A stretch of 32,255 bases of DNA. Origin: a virus. Where the stretch lies: positions 1 through 32,255 of the IMG/VR virus record IMGVR_UViG_3300006329_000010. One strand, 5' to 3'. The notes beneath the pieces were generated by a model that was not told the origin of the DNA, did not search any database, and saw only the letters and a list, made by a program, of their open reading frames with translations. Made by a program: the position numbers and the translations under genes. Of the stretch, positions 29,197-32,255 are shown one piece after another; position 1 is the first letter of the stretch, and the number at the start of each line of letters is the position of its first letter.

Positions 29197-31905
29197 ATGG
29201 GCGTACGTACCGACTATCTTGGAAGAGATACATTTACTTGGTGGGTAGGAGAAGTCGAAGAGATTCGAGATCCTGCTGAGCTGGGTCGTATTAAGGTGCG
29301 TATCCTTGGTTGGTATACTGGTAACAGAGAAGGACAGGCATATTTAAAAGAAGTCCCACCAGAGATATTACCTTGGGCAACAGTATTACTACCAACTGAC
29401 CAACCACAAACCAAGGCGGCTGGTACCACAACAGAATTACAACCAGGAGCATGGGTATTAGGTTTCTTCCTTGATGGTGAAGAAGCACAACTACCAGTTG
29501 TTATGGGTGCATTCAGAGGATTTGCACAAGAAAAATCTGATGGTGCCACAACTATTGCTGATGCTACTGCTGCTGTAGAATTACAGACTGATACACCACA
29601 ACAGACTGACCTTACTAATGTTAATGCAATGTCTGGTAATCCATTCCCTAAGAATGAGAATACATCTGCATCTTTAGAAGGAGCACAAGAGGAAGCAAGA
29701 GGTGGTGGTATTAATATGGCAGAGGCAGTTACACCTGGTAACTCTGTAACAAATAGTATTAAACCACCCACTGAGATGATGGGTATTGGTGATGGTGTTG
29801 CTGGACCTGCTGGTGGTGGATTTGAGAAAGATTTAAAGAGAATGCTGACTGAATTAGGTAATATGTCAGCAGCATTAGGTAGAGCTGAGAATGGATTGAT
29901 ATCCTTAATTAGTGGTAAGACTATTGCAGGAGATAAGATTAGAGAGCACCTAGGGAAGACAATGAACTTCCTCTCTGGTGGTATAGCAGGTATTCTTGCA
30001 CCTTTGAAAGAGGTGATGGCAAAGTTAATTGCTGAGGTTGTAGGAATGTTAGTGAAGATTATATCTTCATTCGTACCACTGATAGTTGTTAACCTACTAA
30101 TGTCATTCTTGGATCAGATCTTCGCACTATTCTGTGCTAAGACACCAATGTGGTTAGGACTGGTGAAGGGAGCACTGAGTGATACGGCGAACTTCGCTAA
30201 CCAAATGGCGAGCCTTGCAATAGATAAGATAGCTACGTCTAAATTAGGTCAGAAGATTGACTCTGCTGTTAAAGGAGTAAGCAACCGTATACTTGAGGGT
30301 ATCACTGGAGCAATGAATCGTGTTAAGGACGTTGCTGGTGATGTTATCTCTGCTATCAGCACTGCCAAAGGAATGCTAGGTAAGGCAATGGCACTGGGTG
30401 AGACCGTGCAGAGTATATTTGAATTTGATTTCACCTCACTAGACTGGGGTAGTCTCCTTCAAATCCTTATGGCAATACTAGGAGCACTATTTAAAAAGAG
30501 TTGTAACAGGAAGATAAAGAGGCCGAAGTCCAAAGGGTGGTTCCCACTGATAGGATCCACCGAGTGTGACAACATAGAAGATGCTATTAAAGGTACTCCC
30601 TATGCAAATGTAGATGACCTTATTAATAAGGAATCAGGGGCAGATTTAACGTCATTAAATATGTCTGCTACTCCTACCTCATCAGGTGAGATGGGTAGTT
30701 ATATCGATCAGATGTTTAAGGATACTAATCCATATCTGATGCAGGTTACCAGTCACCTTAGTGGTACTAGAATTATAGATGATGCTACTCCTAAGAAAGA
30801 GAAGAGGGTAGTAACTGGACCTGGTGGTGTTAGTAGTTTTGAAGATAAGTTTGGTAATGTTCACTGGAATGTACCTAACAATGAGACTAAGATCATTGCT
30901 AAGGATAAGTGCGAGAATATTAAAGGTAACTATTGTTTAACAGTAGAGGGTGACTTCTATGTTAAGGTCATGGGTAACATGCACCAAGAGGTAGCAGGAT
31001 CATGGAATGGTCACTACTCTCAAGGTCCACAGTCAGAGGCAGAAGGATCCTCTAGTTCACCAGATCTTACTGGTACTGGTGCTGCTATGGCAGCAGTTGA
31101 TACTAATGTTACTCAAGGTACAGTATCTGCTGATGTGGTATCACAGGCACAAGACATAGCAATGTATGGTCAGAAATCAAGGGATAGGGTACTAAAGAAA
31201 GAGAATCTAGGTGGTTTCTATCCAGTAGAGGAGATACCATTCGATCCTGGTGCTGACCACATGGGTAGGACACAGTTTGGACCTCAGTTATCAGGAGGTC
31301 TACAAGATTCAACTGAGCAGAAATCTTCTGAAAGATTTGAGGGTGACAGAGACATCGCAGTTAGTGGTGAGTTGAAGGTACAAGCAGCGAAGACAAGTTA
31401 TGCTGCTATTGAATCGTTGATGATTAACTCACAAAACGTCAAGATAGAAGGTAATACTATTGAATCGGTTGCGGACGGTGAAATTATACAACAGGCCAAC
31501 TGGATATCATCATTCTTAAACTCAGGTAGATTTGAGTTTATTGCACTATTCAATATGACTGCAACTTCCTTGACTGGACAATTCTCTATGGTTAAGGGTT
31601 GTATCGTTGATATTACTACAGACTTACCATTCCCAGGTGTTGCACCACCAACACAGGTTAGGATCTCAGTGGGTCAGCAAATGCCTAGTAGTATGGCAGA
31701 CATTCTTGCTGGTAGTACCAATGCATTCCATGCGACGTTTATCTCAGCACCTACTGGTGTCATTGCAGAGTTTGTCCCACAGGGTGCTATTATTAACCAG
31801 TGTAACAATGGTCTAGGAGCATACGTCGTCAACAACGGTTACATGGCAGTCGGTTGTGCAGCTGGACCTTGTCAGGTCTTTGGCTTGCCAGTTCTGCTAA
31901 ACTAG
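29197..31905 (+). CDS. 5: gp5-like baseplate hub/spike protein without visible lysozyme domain
   Basis: A 902-residue protein. Residues about 1-115 match the gp5 OB-fold start (DPAELGRIKVRILGWYTG, LPWATVLLPT, LQPGAWVLGFFLDG, PVVMGAFRG). The middle (about 200-430) is helical and hydrophobic, including IAGILAPLKEVMAKLIAEVV and FVPLIVVNLLMSFLDQIFAL. Residues about 545-620 carry VgrG/gp5-type beta repeats (FGNVHWNVPNNETKIIAKD, CLTVEGDFYVKVMGN), followed by a long C-terminal domain. I see no T4-lysozyme domain. In T4, gp5 sits in the gp27 hub and forms the cell-puncturing spike. Here the hydrophobic insertion takes the lysozyme's place. Starts behind a late-type motif. Confidence 0.75.
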   Translation: MGVRTDYLGRDTFTWWVGEVEEIRDPAELGRIKVRILGWYTGNREGQAYLKEVPPEILPWATVLLPTDQPQTKAAGTTTELQPGAWVLGFFLDGEEAQLPVVMGAFRGFAQEKSDGATTIADATAAVELQTDTPQQTDLTNVNAMSGNPFPKNENTSASLEGAQEEARGGGINMAEAVTPGNSVTNSIKPPTEMMGIGDGVAGPAGGGFEKDLKRMLTELGNMSAALGRAENGLISLISGKTIAGDKIREHLGKTMNFLSGGIAGILAPLKEVMAKLIAEVVGMLVKIISSFVPLIVVNLLMSFLDQIFALFCAKTPMWLGLVKGALSDTANFANQMASLAIDKIATSKLGQKIDSAVKGVSNRILEGITGAMNRVKDVAGDVISAISTAKGMLGKAMALGETVQSIFEFDFTSLDWGSLLQILMAILGALFKKSCNRKIKRPKSKGWFPLIGSTECDNIEDAIKGTPYANVDDLINKESGADLTSLNMSATPTSSGEMGSYIDQMFKDTNPYLMQVTSHLSGTRIIDDATPKKEKRVVTGPGGVSSFEDKFGNVHWNVPNNETKIIAKDKCENIKGNYCLTVEGDFYVKVMGNMHQEVAGSWNGHYSQGPQSEAEGSSSSPDLTGTGAAMAAVDTNVTQGTVSADVVSQAQDIAMYGQKSRDRVLKKENLGGFYPVEEIPFDPGADHMGRTQFGPQLSGGLQDSTEQKSSERFEGDRDIAVSGELKVQAAKTSYAAIESLMINSQNVKIEGNTIESVADGEIIQQANWISSFLNSGRFEFIALFNMTATSLTGQFSMVKGCIVDITTDLPFPGVAPPTQVRISVGQQMPSSMADILAGSTNAFHATFISAPTGVIAEFVPQGAIINQCNNGLGAYVVNNGYMAVGCAAGPCQVFGLPVLLN

Positions 31906-31934
31906 TGTATACTGAATCCAAGTAGACTCTTACT

Positions 31935-32138
31935 ATGGCAAAAATCACAGGTGACAACGAAACTTATCTAGAGCATATCTGGGTGAACGTTGCAAAACGA
32001 GAAGTTAAAATTATGGATAATGAAGGTTATGATGAGATCGTAACATGGGAATTCAGTCCAGACGGAGTGGATGGTTTCACTGAGACCTTGAAGCACTTCC
32101 GAGAGATGGTACCCGAAGAGCAGATCACATACCTATGA
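31935..32138 (+). CDS. 67-residue hypothetical protein
   Basis: A small acidic soluble protein with a likely beta-hairpin (HIWVNVAKREVKIMDNEGY) followed by EIVTWEFSPDGVDGFTETLK. No family recognised. ATGA overlap with the next, truncated gene. Confidence 0.65.
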   Translation: MAKITGDNETYLEHIWVNVAKREVKIMDNEGYDEIVTWEFSPDGVDGFTETLKHFREMVPEEQITYL

Positions 32139-32255
32139 ACATCATAAATTTAACACAAGAAGAATTTCAAGAGAATGTACCCTTCTCACTTAGATTAGTG
32201 GAGAAAGGAAATACATTAAAGGTAACTACAGTCAATGGTATCGTCTGTATTATAT
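32135..32255 (+). CDS. 5' end of an unidentified protein
   Basis: The ATG at 32135 (ATGA overlap) opens a frame that continues to the window edge. About 40 residues are visible (MNIINLTQEEFQENVPFSLR...), mixed polar and hydrophobic, with no recognised motif. Confidence 0.6.
   Translation, partial: MNIINLTQEEFQENVPFSLRLVEKGNTLKVTTVNGIVCII

Noticed and set aside
29214-29771. Minus-strand ORF of 185 codons
   Set aside because: Complement of the well-supported gp5-like OB domain; no family features.
1-32255. CRISPR arrays, insertion sequences, integrase or attachment sites
   Set aside because: No regularly spaced direct repeats, transposase or recombinase genes, or flanking duplications were seen by eye.

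Overview
This window is a contiguous piece of a T4-like cyanophage genome (a myovirus infecting marine Synechococcus or Prochlorococcus). The call rests on an intact psbA (photosystem II D1) gene, a PhoH-type ATPase, T4 core proteins (gp32, gp33-like, gp4, gp48, gp53, gp54-like, gp26, gp51-like, gp27-like and gp5-like), and cyanobacterium-derived auxiliary genes (a CP12-like protein, a CpeT-like lyase, glutaredoxin). The DNA is A+T-rich and almost fully coding. Many genes overlap by ATGA, TAATG or 8-11 bases. The window cannot tell which host genus is infected.

Layout. (1) 1-1531: small, mostly membrane or unknown proteins, including three overlapping micro-ORFs behind a sigma70-like promoter set in a 12-bp inverted repeat, then a 2OG-Fe(II) oxygenase-like gene. 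(2) 1528-4039: the psbA unit with its own promoter and terminator, a flavin-dependent tryptophan-halogenase-like gene and a 26-residue membrane micro-ORF. (3) 4064-9012: a very large tail-fibre/adhesin-like protein with a triplicated N-terminal motif, two unknown genes and a second oxygenase. (4) 9033-9591: a promoter pair, a folded leader, and a small secreted beta-barrel-like protein closed by a strong terminator. (5) 9602-17138: a long co-directional nucleotide and DNA metabolism operon with glutaredoxin, pyrE, thyX, phoH, a RecB-like nuclease, a third oxygenase, a gp33-like factor, a DUF1825 protein, gp32 and a His-rich secreted protein, ending in a bidirectional terminator. (6) 17153-19047, minus strand: gp53 and gp48, head to head with gp4 on the plus strand; the two start codons overlap inside one CATG. 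(7) 19046-32255: head-completion and baseplate genes (gp4, gp54-like, gp26, gp51-like, two tandem paralogous hub/tape-measure-like proteins, gp27-like, gp5-like), interrupted by a cp12 / oxygenase / cpeT cassette.

How it fits together. Early or middle genes supply nucleotides (PyrE, ThyX, glutaredoxin for ribonucleotide reductase) and replication or recombination functions (gp32, nuclease). PsbA, the CP12-like protein and the CpeT-like protein would keep photosynthetic light reactions running while restraining the Calvin cycle and tuning phycobilisome chromophorylation. The late genes build the baseplate and finish the head. T4-type late-promoter motifs (TATAAATA and NATAAATA) occur before several of these units, often fused to the stop codon of the upstream gene.

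The observations most worth following are the overlapping divergent start codons of gp48 and gp4, the folded leader at 9069-9157, the promoter inside a palindrome at 292-339 with its micro-ORF cluster, the triplicated motif in the giant fibre-like protein, the halogenase whose start codon abuts the psbA terminator, and the His-rich secreted protein downstream of gp32.
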